Positions 18,199 through 26,909 of a stretch of DNA of 64,000 nucleotides are shown here, piece by piece (positions within the stretch are counted from its first letter, which is position 1; the number at the start of each line of letters is the position of its first letter). Position numbers and translations under genes: made by a program. The stretch spans positions 9,074-73,073 of the forward strand of contig CAYVXE010000006.1 of the NCBI GenBank assembly GCA_964455375.1. The letters run 5' to 3'. Source of the DNA: CAYVXE01 sp964455375 (GTDB taxonomy: Bacteria > Zhuqueibacterota > Zhuqueibacteria > Oceanimicrobiales > Oceanimicrobiaceae). The notes under the pieces were generated by a model that ran no database searches, had not been told where the DNA came from, and saw only the letters and a list, made by a program, of their open reading frames with translations.

Positions 18199-19881
18199 TT
18201 AATTCAATCGAATCGATTTCAATTTTTCAGGATAGGTTTTCAAAAATGAAAGCGACTTCTTCATTTTGTTAATTTCAGATTTGCGGTACCCATCCCAAGC
18301 AAGATAACGAACTGCAGATTCCACATCATCATGCGCCTCAGAGAAACTGCGCATTCTTGCAGGCTTCTTCCCGATGCATTTCAGAAAGACGATCATTGAA
18401 TCCATTTTTACCGGTCCGGCAAGATCGTTAACTTTCACGGAAAAAACTTTCGGCGCCCATTTACCAAAATCCTGTGGGGTTAAGTAACCCAATTCACCAC
18501 CTTTTTCGGCGCTCCATCGACGCACTGAGTATTGCTTCGCCAACACGGCGAAGGGCACACCGCTTTTTAATTTTGTCTCTACCACATCAGCGGTAGATTT
18601 GTCCTCTAAAACAATTTCGCGAAGATTTATTTCAGCCGGTGCTGCAAATAAGTTCGGATCGGAATCAAAATAATGTTTCAACGAATCTTCGGGAACGATC
18701 ATGTCACGTTTTAGTTTATCTTCCATCCGAGTCAACAAATAGGTTTCCCATTCTTCCTTTACTTTGTTTTGATATTCAGGCGTTTGATCAAGCCGCTCTG
18801 TCTTTGCCTGTCTTAGAATTTCTTCCCGAACGATCAGGCCGGAAATGAACGACTTTAAATCTTCCTTTGAATGAATCCATTTTTTCTGTTTCTCGGAAGT
18901 AAAATTCGCTTTCTTTTGAAAATCGCCTATACTCCATTTCCCAACTCTTGAGCGGACAAGCTGCATCGCTTCAATATTTTTACCGGGAGAGTTATCTTCA
19001 GTCGCCGACCGCTTCATATCATCGGCCTTTAATAACCGGAATAATTGTACCACAGCATGTTCATCGAAATTAATCTTGAGAACGTTCGACAGTGAATCAC
19101 TGTACGTCTGTACTGCTTGCTTAATTTTCCGGTTGCGCCAATACAGGGAAAGTTTTGTTTTCTGTTTGGCAAATTCATATTCCGTGTTGACGGGGTTGGT
19201 TTTTCGGCCGTCCACCCGGATAATACTGTAACCGTCGCTGGTTCGGACCGGTTGCGACACTTCGCCAATCTTCAAATTGAATGCTGCGTTTTCAAAAGCG
19301 GGATCCATTTCATCGACGGTAAAATAACCGAGAGAGCCGCCAGAATGCTGTAATTTTTTATCTTTAAAAATACGTTTTGCCAAATCTTCAAAACTGACGC
19401 CATGCATAACCGCGCGGTATAAACTGTCCGCCTTTTCCCGTGTGGGTGCATAAAGGTGTCTTGCCTTTATTTTGGTCTGAAATCTTATGTACAATTTTTT
19501 TAGTTCATTGTCGCTAACGGTCACTTTTGCGGCAATATTTTTCTTACTGAATGTATTTAAAAGTTGTTGAATCTTTATCCGCTCATGCTCCGTTTTGCCG
19601 ACCCGGTCATCTCCCAATTTTTCCTGAATCGCTGCGTAAATCAATATCTCTTCATCGATCATGTTGCTCAGTAATTTCTTTCGGGTATCGTATGTGTCCT
19701 GGACTCCCTCGCCGGTTTTCCTTCTGAAATCAAGATAGCGTTTTTTGAAATCATTTTTCGTAATGGTGCGGTTTTCTATTACAGCCAGTGTGTCAGCCGT
19801 AATCTCAGATTTTCTTTCACAACTGATGAAGACACAAAAAGATACAATAAAAAAACTCAGTAAAATACGTTTGTTAAACAT
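18199..19881 (-). CDS. Peptidyl-prolyl isomerase (PpiC/SurA-type) lipoprotein
   Basis: A 560-residue lipoprotein with lipobox FISC near residue 21. It has a SurA-like helical N-terminal part (VIENRTITKNDFKKRYLDF, then LLSNMIDEEILIYAA). Two parvulin domains follow. One is at about 130-230 (KARHLYAPTREKADSLYR, SGGSLGYFTVDEMDPAFENA, GEVSQPVRTSDGYSIIRVDG); the second, near 405-500, is more divergent (INLREIVLEDKSTADVVETK, GGELGYLTPQDFGKWAPKVF). Such periplasmic chaperones help fold outer-membrane barrels. Its place just before the TonB receptor suggests a dedicated foldase for the receptor or for the PorV-like barrel. An ATG at 19879-19881 is preferred over a TTG one codon earlier; the ribosome site is weak. 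Confidence 0.85.
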   Translation of the reverse strand: MFNKRILLSFFIVSFCVFISCERKSEITADTLAVIENRTITKNDFKKRYLDFRRKTGEGVQDTYDTRKKLLSNMIDEEILIYAAIQEKLGDDRVGKTEHERIKIQQLLNTFSKKNIAAKVTVSDNELKKLYIRFQTKIKARHLYAPTREKADSLYRAVMHGVSFEDLAKRIFKDKKLQHSGGSLGYFTVDEMDPAFENAAFNLKIGEVSQPVRTSDGYSIIRVDGRKTNPVNTEYEFAKQKTKLSLYWRNRKIKQAVQTYSDSLSNVLKINFDEHAVVQLFRLLKADDMKRSATEDNSPGKNIEAMQLVRSRVGKWSIGDFQKKANFTSEKQKKWIHSKEDLKSFISGLIVREEILRQAKTERLDQTPEYQNKVKEEWETYLLTRMEDKLKRDMIVPEDSLKHYFDSDPNLFAAPAEINLREIVLEDKSTADVVETKLKSGVPFAVLAKQYSVRRWSAEKGGELGYLTPQDFGKWAPKVFSVKVNDLAGPVKMDSMIVFLKCIGKKPARMRSFSEAHDDVESAVRYLAWDGYRKSEINKMKKSLSFLKTYPEKLKSIRLN

Positions 19882-19897
19882 CAACTTTTAGTCTAAA

Positions 19898-21739
19898 TTA
19901 AAATAAAATCATGCCGGATTTTGCTGCCATTTCTAACGCCAGAGACCCTTTTTCAACCTGAAATGACTCGCCGGTTAGTAAGTCCTGTAAGTCTTTTTTA
20001 AAGTGAATCTGTTTAAGGCTTAAATGAACGGTTTGTTGCCGAATCGAATTATTAAGTAAAACAATTAACCGTTCCCTGCTGCCGAACCGTTCAAATGCAT
20101 AAACGTCCTGTTTATCGTCCGTTAAAATCGATGCAAATTTTCCCGTCTGCAAAGCCGGATGCTGTTTACGAAGATGAATTAACTTTTTATAATGCGCGAA
20201 CAAATTTTCGTTGAAACTATTTTCATCAACAGGCCTCGGCTTACCAAAAGGATGTGTACGTTCATCCTCATATTTCATATCTCTCCACAGCATCGGCTTG
20301 CGGCAATCAGGATCATCTGCCCCCCACATTCCGGCTTCATCCCCATAATAAATTGTCGGGGCGCCAAGATAAGTCATTTGGAAAATAGCGATCAATTTCT
20401 GAATCTGAATCTCATCCTTCGTAGGCTTTCTAACCGAGTACTCCGGATTTTCACGCGGGTTGTCACGATGATCATAATCATCGTCTTTATTGATGATTTG
20501 CGAACCGATTCTGTCGGTATCGTGACTGTCCAGAAGATTCATCAGAACGTAATTTGCCTGGGGACGGTAATCATTTCGTATATGATTTAAGCGACTATCA
20601 AATTCAGACGCAGAAATTTTATTTTCATCATCTACAAAAAAATGAATTGTTTCTCTCGCCCAGCGATAATTCATGACTGCATCAAAAACATCACCTTTGA
20701 GCCACGGTTCCGCGTTGAACATCTTATTATGCGACCAGTCTTGCCACCAAACCTCACCAACGGTATAAGCATCGGGATTGACAGTCCGTACAAATTTCCG
20801 GAAATCGCGCCAAAAGGGAAGCTTCACCCATTCAGCTGTATCCAGGCGCCAACCGTCAATACCGTCCTCAGGATCTCCGTCACCATTGGGATCCATCCAC
20901 CGCTTGACAGAGCTGAAGATATAGTCCCTTACGGCCGGAACAAAGCCATTATCATTTTCCGAGAACTCAGGTAAGTCTTTCACGCCAACCCAACCGGCGT
21001 AGTCGAATTCATCTTCAGGAGTATGTGGATTATCCCAGCTTTTAATGGCGAACCAGGATACATACTTAGATTCAAGTTGCTTTTTACGAACATCCTTAAA
21101 CGCCCAGAACTCAAGCCCCACATGATTAAACACGCCATCGATGATAATCCGGATATGCCGTTCATGTGCTCTCCGGATAAGTGCAAGAAATAATGAATCC
21201 GCGGATGTCCACTTCCAGGTATCCGGATCATCAGGGGTTTCTCCGGCAATCATTCGCTTATCTCTTACCGGGTCAGGTCCGAAATTATTGTCGATATGAT
21301 GAAAGGTTGCGCTGTCGTATTTATGCAAAGAAGGCGATTCAAACAAAGGGTTGAAGTAAATTGCGGTGATGCCTAAATCTTCAAGGTAGTCCAACTTATC
21401 GATAACCCCTTGCAGGTCCCCGCCATAACGGCGCCGCTGTACATGATAGTAGAAATCTTTATCATCCTGTTCCCACGGTTCTAATCTGTACCAATCCTGG
21501 GTCCACGTAGAAATTTGATAAGGTGATTTCATATCCCGTGGCCAGGCGCCTTGAATATCTGCCAATTGTGGATCATTTGTACCATCACCATTGCGGAACC
21601 TTTCTGGAAAAATCTGGTACCAGACAGCATTTTTTGCCCACTCCGGAACATCATTGAACGACGTTTTATGTTCACACCCATTTAAAAAAAACCAAACGCT
21701 GCAAAGAGTGATGAAAGGAATTACATTCTTTAACGCCAT
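19898..21739 (-). CDS. GH13 alpha-amylase/neopullulanase-like lipoprotein
   Basis: A 613-residue lipoprotein (lipobox LNGC, Cys22) that begins its catalytic part at once with WAKNAVWYQIFPERFRNGD, as in neopullulanases and cyclomaltodextrinases. The four GH13 regions are intact: DGVFNHVG (201-208), GWRLDTAEW with nucleophile Asp300, GEVW with Glu329, and LLDSHDTDR (402-410). No N-terminal carbohydrate-binding domain is seen, in contrast to the 807-residue GH13 protein of the same locus. It starts 3 bp after the LacI-family stop, so it is translationally close to the regulator and under its control. Activity on maltodextrins, cyclodextrins or pullulan is expected; specificity is not resolved. 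Confidence 0.9.
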   Translation of the reverse strand: MALKNVIPFITLCSVWFFLNGCEHKTSFNDVPEWAKNAVWYQIFPERFRNGDGTNDPQLADIQGAWPRDMKSPYQISTWTQDWYRLEPWEQDDKDFYYHVQRRRYGGDLQGVIDKLDYLEDLGITAIYFNPLFESPSLHKYDSATFHHIDNNFGPDPVRDKRMIAGETPDDPDTWKWTSADSLFLALIRRAHERHIRIIIDGVFNHVGLEFWAFKDVRKKQLESKYVSWFAIKSWDNPHTPEDEFDYAGWVGVKDLPEFSENDNGFVPAVRDYIFSSVKRWMDPNGDGDPEDGIDGWRLDTAEWVKLPFWRDFRKFVRTVNPDAYTVGEVWWQDWSHNKMFNAEPWLKGDVFDAVMNYRWARETIHFFVDDENKISASEFDSRLNHIRNDYRPQANYVLMNLLDSHDTDRIGSQIINKDDDYDHRDNPRENPEYSVRKPTKDEIQIQKLIAIFQMTYLGAPTIYYGDEAGMWGADDPDCRKPMLWRDMKYEDERTHPFGKPRPVDENSFNENLFAHYKKLIHLRKQHPALQTGKFASILTDDKQDVYAFERFGSRERLIVLLNNSIRQQTVHLSLKQIHFKKDLQDLLTGESFQVEKGSLALEMAAKSGMILF

Positions 21740-21742
21740 AAA

Positions 21743-22777
21743 TCAAACATTGGGAGAATGAATCAGCTTTTCCCCACAACTGTCCCTTACAATTAATTCT
21801 GAAATAAATCGTCTGTTAAAAATTTCCGTAGGGCCAGAGGTAATTTTCTCCATAAGCCGTTCGACCGCAATTTCCCCCATCCGTCTGATTGGCTGACGCA
21901 TGGTGGTTAAGCCCACATAACCGGCGAGTTCAATATCGTCGAATCCCACTATTGCAATATCCTCCGGGATCATCAAGCCAGACTCCTTTATAGCCTCAAT
22001 TGCACCAAACGCCTGAATATCACTTGAAACAAATACCGCTTGCGGCATATCCTCCCCTAACTCCAAAAACCGTTTCATGGAAATGTAACCGGCTTCTTTG
22101 TTAAAACCGTCTGCTTCTTCCTGAAAATCACAATGCACAAAATATGATGGCCGAAATTCCAGTCCGAATTCGGCCAGAGCCTTTTTAAAACCCTGCAGGC
22201 GATATTTAGCAGGAAAACTATCCAGCTTTGCGTCGATCATACCTATCTTTCGATAACCCAAATCGATCAAATGCTTCGTCGCATAGTAGGCGCCCATAAC
22301 ATTGTCCACAGAGATAGAGTCCAATTTTTCATGAAACGTATCCACAAGAACGATAGGGAATTCCTGCTTGATAAATTTATCTACAAATTCGTCACTTATA
22401 TTCAGCGAGGCTAAGATAAGCCCGTCGACACGTCTTTCTTTTAACGTTCTATCTAAAAAATTTTCTTTCTTTGCAGCTTTGTCAACGCTATACAAAATGA
22501 GATCATGGTGAAACTCGGTAATTTTTTTCTGGATACCCTTTAAAAGTTCCACAAAAAAGTAACCCGTCAAAAAAGGAATAATGCAGGCAATCGTTTTGGT
22601 TTTACGGCGGGCCAGACTTTGCGCGACAATATGCGGCTGATAATTGAGCGCTTTAATGGCAGCTAATACTTTATCCCTCGTTTTCACCGTTATTTGCGGA
22701 GAATTATTAATAACCCGGGACACAGTACCGATACCAACTCCTGCTTTTTTGGCAACATCGTAGATCGTGACGGACAT
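21743..22777 (-). CDS. LacI-family transcriptional regulator of the starch locus
   Basis: A 344-residue regulator. The N-terminal helix-turn-helix and hinge are typical (TIYDVAKKAGVGIGTVSRVI, then YQPHIVAQSLARRKT). A periplasmic-binding-protein-like sensor domain follows (IACIIPFLTGYFFVELLKGI, VDGLILAS, AVFVSSDIQAFGAIEAIKES, IVGFDDIELAGYVGLTTMRQ). It heads the run of minus-strand starch genes and precedes a GH13 gene by 3 bp. Two identical 14-bp operators and a sigma-70-like promoter sit upstream, so autoregulation with release by a maltodextrin-type sugar is likely (inference). No good ribosome site is visible before the ATG. Confidence 0.92.
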   Translation of the reverse strand: MSVTIYDVAKKAGVGIGTVSRVINNSPQITVKTRDKVLAAIKALNYQPHIVAQSLARRKTKTIACIIPFLTGYFFVELLKGIQKKITEFHHDLILYSVDKAAKKENFLDRTLKERRVDGLILASLNISDEFVDKFIKQEFPIVLVDTFHEKLDSISVDNVMGAYYATKHLIDLGYRKIGMIDAKLDSFPAKYRLQGFKKALAEFGLEFRPSYFVHCDFQEEADGFNKEAGYISMKRFLELGEDMPQAVFVSSDIQAFGAIEAIKESGLMIPEDIAIVGFDDIELAGYVGLTTMRQPIRRMGEIAVERLMEKITSGPTEIFNRRFISELIVRDSCGEKLIHSPNV

Positions 22778-22821
22778 AAAAACTGTTTAATTTGGTATGT
22801 GTTGTAGATGCCATTATTTTT

Positions 22822-22835
22822 TGGAAGTGCTTCCA
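22822..22835. promoter_or_regulatory. LacI-type operator O1
   Basis: TGGAAGTGCTTCCA: half-sites TGGAAG and CTTCCA are perfectly inverted around a central TG. LacI-family operators usually have the form TGGAAnCGnTTCCA, so only the centre differs. It lies 45 bp upstream of the regulator start codon, within the predicted leader. Confidence 0.75.
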
Positions 22836-22864
22836 TATATAGATAAAAAAAATGAGTGGTGGGC

Positions 22865-22878
22865 TGGAAGTGCTTCCA
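22865..22878. promoter_or_regulatory. LacI-type operator O2
   Basis: An exact second copy of TGGAAGTGCTTCCA, 43 bp from O1 centre to centre, about four helical turns, so bound dimers would face the same side of the DNA. It lies immediately downstream of the predicted -10 element, where repressor binding would block transcription. Confidence 0.78.
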
Positions 22879-22889
22879 TGACTGGATTT

Positions 22890-22918
22890 ACAGTAACAAT
22901 AATATTTATTTTTGTCAA
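22890..22918 (-). promoter_or_regulatory. Candidate promoter of the starch operon
   Basis: On the minus strand TTGACA (22913-22918) is followed after exactly 17 nt by TACTGT (22890-22895). The -35 element is a perfect sigma-70 match and the -10 is weak. Transcription would start just before operator O2. If the organism uses a Bacteroidota-type sigma factor the true elements could differ. Confidence 0.5.
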
Positions 22919-23492
22919 GTAATTTTTTAAATTTTTTTTAAAGTTAACCTAAAAAGAAAAGATTTATTCGGATTTATGAAAGAAGAAGTCTGATCTGTGA
23001 GCGACCGAAAACTCGTGTTCCTGTCATTTCGCACTGAAAGCCGCCCTTCTACTCTAACTTACGAAGAATTCATTTTTATCTTGTCATCTTGAGCGGCACG
23101 TCGTGGAGTCGAAGTCATATCGAACAAATTGATCTCAGAAAAAGGAATAATGAAAGACAATTCGGCTTCTGGAGGGAAAATCTGTGAAAATCTTTCTGGT
23201 CCGTGAAATCCGTTTGCCCGATTTATCATTTTTGAATTGCATATTACGAATTACGAATCGGCCTCAACGAAGGAATGTCAATTTTCTATGTTTGATTAAA
23301 AAACAGGTATATGGAAATAAGGGAATAAGGGTAAGATGGGGTTGCAGTGCTTTATCATAGCGGGCTAAAGCCAACGCGACAACCCAGCTACAAGTTTTTA
23401 TAATTTTGATTCGCCGCCGACTTTTCGGGTTTGTCGGTGGGCGGTTGCCCCGGCCTGGAATGACGGTCAGAAAAAGAGTTTTCGTTCAATCG
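22919..23492. repeat. Intergenic region with diverged copy of the dispersed composite repeat
   Basis: No gene is visible. From about 23078 the plus strand reads CTTGTCATCTTGAGCGG (module A), then CCGTGAAATCCGTTTGCC (module C), GAATTACGAATCGGCCTCAA (module E, with CGAAGGAATG after it), GGGAATAAGGGTAAGATGGG (module D, about 23323) and GCGGGCTAAAGCC (module B-like, about 23360). The same modules in the same order recur near 42.9 and 48.4-49.0 kb. Near the end, 23414-23440 can fold into a hairpin (CCGAC/GTCGG core), which may mark the end of the dnaG transcript but lacks a U-tract. Confidence 0.6.
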
Positions 23493-25289
23493 TTAACTAA
23501 CTGCTGTACTAATTTGTTTTTTATAATCCTCCAATTCCATACATTTTTTCAGCAGTTTATGTAATTCATGATCCTTTCGATGCATTGTTTTGATTTTTTC
23601 ACGCAGACTGGTTATTTCCTCTTGTACGAATTCCTTTTTGATGGTCACAATACAATCTAACGCCCATTTTTCAACGTCGATATCTCCCACCTGGGGATTG
23701 TCCACTTCCCGGACGATAAAAGATGTCAGGTCAACATCATAGCAATGGTGAATGAGTTCTTCTTCCACAGGAGGTTTGCCACCTTTAAAACGGTTGTTGA
23801 GATATCGCATTATCAAAAACATTTTTGTGGATTCAATTTCCGTCAATTTAAGATTTGCAAAAATCAACGGTGCCATGTCCCAATGATGAATTAATATTCT
23901 CACCAAATCTTCAACCGCCTTCTCCAGTATTGACCCCTTACCTACACGGCTTAAATCATTGAATTTCGCATTGATTTTAGATTCCCGGCGCGAAGCTTCA
24001 CTTTTGCTTCGAATCAAAGCTTCCAACTCCGTCCACAATACTTTTTCACCGACCTGCAATGTCTGAGAAATTTTTGATAGCAGGAGATTTCTTTGAATCC
24101 GGTCAGCCACTTTTGCCAGTGTGCCAAGCAGGGAACGGATGCCGTCACCGCGCTGCTCGAACGGTAGATCGGTTACAGCATTCAATTTGTAGTCAAAAAT
24201 ACTTTGTGCTTGCTCAATAGTGTTGAGCGTCTTTTCCTTCCCGGCCTCACGAACAAAGCTGTCCGGATCATGACCTTCAGGTAAGCGTACGATTCGCACA
24301 TCTAAATTTTCTTCTACGAGAATGTCAGCGCCCCGCACGGTTGCTTTAAGACCGGCGGCATCGCTGTCGTACATGAGGAAAATATGTTTTGTGTAGCGCC
24401 GCACAAGTCGGGCCTGGTCTTCCGTAAGGGCCGTTCCAAGCGTCGCGGCCACGTTGGTTACGCCTCCGGCGTAGAGACTGAGAAAATCCATGTACCCTTC
24501 AACAAAAACCGCTTTTTCCTGTTTACGGATATCATCACGGGTCTGAAACAATCCGTACAAAACTTTCCCCTTTTCATAAACAGGCGTTTCAGGAGAATTT
24601 ATATATTTTGGAGAATTGGGCTGATCGGTCAAAATCCGCCCGCCAAAGGCGACCACTCTTCCAGACAAATTTTTAATGGGAAAAATAATCCGGTCACGAA
24701 AGCGATCATAAAAATGGCCGCCCTCCTTGTGAAGAATCAGACCGGCTTTCAAAAGCATCTCATTGTCATTGTACGATGCTTTCGCTGCCTGAATAAATCC
24801 ATCCCACGCAGGCAAGGCATACCCCAGTTGAAAGGACTCAACGATCTCTTTTGAAATTCCTCTTTTTTTTAAATAATCCCGAGCAGCTTGCCCTGCTGCT
24901 GACATCAAATTCTTAGAAAAAAAACCAGTCGCAAATTCATTGACATAATAAAGTGTTTCATTTTCTTTTGAAGCGGTCGCATCCGCTTCATCAAACTCCA
25001 AAGCAACCCCGATTTTTTGCGCCAAATATTTTACGGTTTCCGGAAAACTGATTCCCTCATGACGCATTAAAAAGGTAAAAACATTTCCGCCGGCTTGACA
25101 TCCGAAACAATGAAAAATTTGTTTTGCCGGATTAACACTAAAAGACGGCGTTTTTTCCTGATGGAAAGGACATAAGCCAAAATAATTCTGTCCTTTCTTT
25201 TTGAGGGTCACATATCCTGAAATCAGCTCCACAATATCTGTTGCGTCGCGGATTTCTTCTATCTTATGTTCAGGGATGGAAACTGGCAA
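23493..25289 (-). CDS. dnaG: DNA primase DnaG
   Basis: A 598-residue bacterial primase, which makes RNA primers at the replication fork. The N-terminal CHC2 zinc finger is complete (Cys40, His43, Cys61, Cys64 in CPFH...HCFGC). The catalytic core follows (YFGLCPFHQEKTPSFSV, RDRIIFPIKNLSGRVVAFGG) with the TOPRIM motifs EGYMD (264-268) and DSDAAG (308-313). The C-terminal helicase-interaction region is less conserved, as usual, and the length is normal. The only well-placed start is a TTG at 25287-25289, eight bases after AGGAG; the gene begins 6 bp past the HD-GYP stop. In many bacteria dnaG sits with rpoD and rpsU; here it follows a signalling gene instead. Confidence 0.95.
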   Translation of the reverse strand: MPVSIPEHKIEEIRDATDIVELISGYVTLKKKGQNYFGLCPFHQEKTPSFSVNPAKQIFHCFGCQAGGNVFTFLMRHEGISFPETVKYLAQKIGVALEFDEADATASKENETLYYVNEFATGFFSKNLMSAAGQAARDYLKKRGISKEIVESFQLGYALPAWDGFIQAAKASYNDNEMLLKAGLILHKEGGHFYDRFRDRIIFPIKNLSGRVVAFGGRILTDQPNSPKYINSPETPVYEKGKVLYGLFQTRDDIRKQEKAVFVEGYMDFLSLYAGGVTNVAATLGTALTEDQARLVRRYTKHIFLMYDSDAAGLKATVRGADILVEENLDVRIVRLPEGHDPDSFVREAGKEKTLNTIEQAQSIFDYKLNAVTDLPFEQRGDGIRSLLGTLAKVADRIQRNLLLSKISQTLQVGEKVLWTELEALIRSKSEASRRESKINAKFNDLSRVGKGSILEKAVEDLVRILIHHWDMAPLIFANLKLTEIESTKMFLIMRYLNNRFKGGKPPVEEELIHHCYDVDLTSFIVREVDNPQVGDIDVEKWALDCIVTIKKEFVQEEITSLREKIKTMHRKDHELHKLLKKCMELEDYKKQISTAVS

Positions 25290-25295
25290 AGCCTG

Positions 25296-26909
25296 TTACT
25301 CCTCTTCCTCAAAAGCTGAACGTTCATGTATTTTTTTGCGCACAAATAAATTCACTAACTCTTTATCAAGCTTCCCGGCAGCAGCCTCTCCCTTCAGTAT
25401 TTCCAGCGTATTTTGCACCGGTGTTGCCTTTTTGTACGGACGATCCGGTGAACTGATGGCATCAAAAATATCGGCAATACAAATAATTCTGGACTGCAGC
25501 GGGATATCTTCTCCCTTAAGTCCAAGCGGATAGCCACTGCCATCCAAATACTCGTGATGTGCAGCCGCGTAGGCAGGCACATTTTTGAGGTCATTTGTGA
25601 AAGGAATTTTTTTCAAAATATCGGTCGTCTGTTCCACATGTGACTGAACTTCTTCATATTCATTGGCAGTTAGGTTACCTTTAACCACAGACAGGTGTTC
25701 ATATTCAAATGCGGTTAAAAACGGCTGCTGTTGCCCGGCAGCGTCTCGATAGGTTTTTTGAAAAATAACTTGCAATTTTGCTTGATCTTCCGGCTGCAAA
25801 AAACCGGGGATATTGATTTTTTTAATGAAACCAAAGTCGGTGTCTATCGCCCGCAAACCATCCTGAAGTTTTGTGTGAAGTTCCGTCAAATTAATGCGGT
25901 TTTCATTTCCCTGTAAACACTTAATTTGTTTTTGTAAAAATCCTTTCTCCAGACAACTTTTAATATAGTTAAATCTCGTTTCGATAAGGCGCATCTGATC
26001 AGTGTTGAGTTTATGCATTTTTTCCAGGACACTTTCGCGCACACCGATTTTACCGATATCATGCAGCCAGGCAGACACCCGCAATTCCTCAATTTCTTCA
26101 GGCGTGAAATGGACATCCTGCAAACGCCCGCTCGTCTCTTCATTGACCGCTTGCGCCAAAAACACACTGTAACGTGCAACCCGTCCCGAATGCCCGGCGG
26201 TGTGCGGACTTCTGGCATCGATGGCCTTTACCGAATAGCGCACCAGAGATTTAAACAAATTTCTGATCTCAGCAATCAGTTTTACATTGCGTATGGCAAC
26301 CGCTGCCTGCGAGGCCAATGAGAGGATCAGGCTTTCAAATTCAGGGTTGAAAGAAATAACATTCTTTTGTTCATCTAAGGAATTAATGAGCTGCAAAACT
26401 CCGATAATTTGCTCCGAGTGGTCCCGCATGGGTACCACCAACATGGATTTGGAGCGGTAGTTATTCTTCCTATCAAATTGTTTGTTGATATGGAAATCCG
26501 TCGTTGCAGGTATATTGTAAACATCCTCTACGTTCAAAACTTCACCGGTGATGGCTACATGTCCGGCAATACTTTCCCCGGTCAACGGTAGATAAAAAGA
26601 TTTGAAACGTTGCTTTTTGCCATCCCGAATTTCCAGAGACTCGGTTTGTGCAACCGTAAAGTTAAGCCTGTCCCCTTCGATGATGTACAAACTACCACCG
26701 TCAGCATGGGTAAAATGCCGGGCTTCCGTCACGATGAGTTCCAACAGACGGTTCAAATCACTCACGGAAGAAAGTGCAATCCCAATAGCATTTAGTTTTT
26801 CAATCTGCTCTTCCAGGGCAATTTTTCTGCGTACCAGAGTCCTTGTCTGCCTTAGCTTCGCCGCATCGAGATTACTTAAAGGATTCACGCCATTCATGGT
26901 ACCTGCCAT
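25296..26909 (-). CDS. GAF and HD-GYP domain protein with large insertion
   Basis: A 537-residue cytoplasmic signalling protein. A GAF sensor domain spans about 40-210 (LIVTEARHFTHADGGSLYII, LVVPMRDHSEQIIGVLQLIN). The HD-GYP domain, a phosphodiesterase fold for cyclic di-GMP or related dinucleotides, starts near 232 (SPHTAGHSGRVARYS). It has the HD pair at 283-284 (WLHDIGKIG) and the GYP signature HHEYLDGSGYPLG at 451-463. Between HDIGKIGV and the next conserved part (EYEEVQSHVEQTTDILKKIP, from about 417) lie about 115 extra residues, predicted helical. In standard HD-GYP domains only about 25 residues separate these parts. The start overlaps the stop of the upstream ATPase gene by one base. 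All metal-binding motifs seem kept, so activity is plausible. Confidence 0.88.
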   Translation of the reverse strand: MAGTMNGVNPLSNLDAAKLRQTRTLVRRKIALEEQIEKLNAIGIALSSVSDLNRLLELIVTEARHFTHADGGSLYIIEGDRLNFTVAQTESLEIRDGKKQRFKSFYLPLTGESIAGHVAITGEVLNVEDVYNIPATTDFHINKQFDRKNNYRSKSMLVVPMRDHSEQIIGVLQLINSLDEQKNVISFNPEFESLILSLASQAAVAIRNVKLIAEIRNLFKSLVRYSVKAIDARSPHTAGHSGRVARYSVFLAQAVNEETSGRLQDVHFTPEEIEELRVSAWLHDIGKIGVRESVLEKMHKLNTDQMRLIETRFNYIKSCLEKGFLQKQIKCLQGNENRINLTELHTKLQDGLRAIDTDFGFIKKINIPGFLQPEDQAKLQVIFQKTYRDAAGQQQPFLTAFEYEHLSVVKGNLTANEYEEVQSHVEQTTDILKKIPFTNDLKNVPAYAAAHHEYLDGSGYPLGLKGEDIPLQSRIICIADIFDAISSPDRPYKKATPVQNTLEILKGEAAAGKLDKELVNLFVRKKIHERSAFEEEE

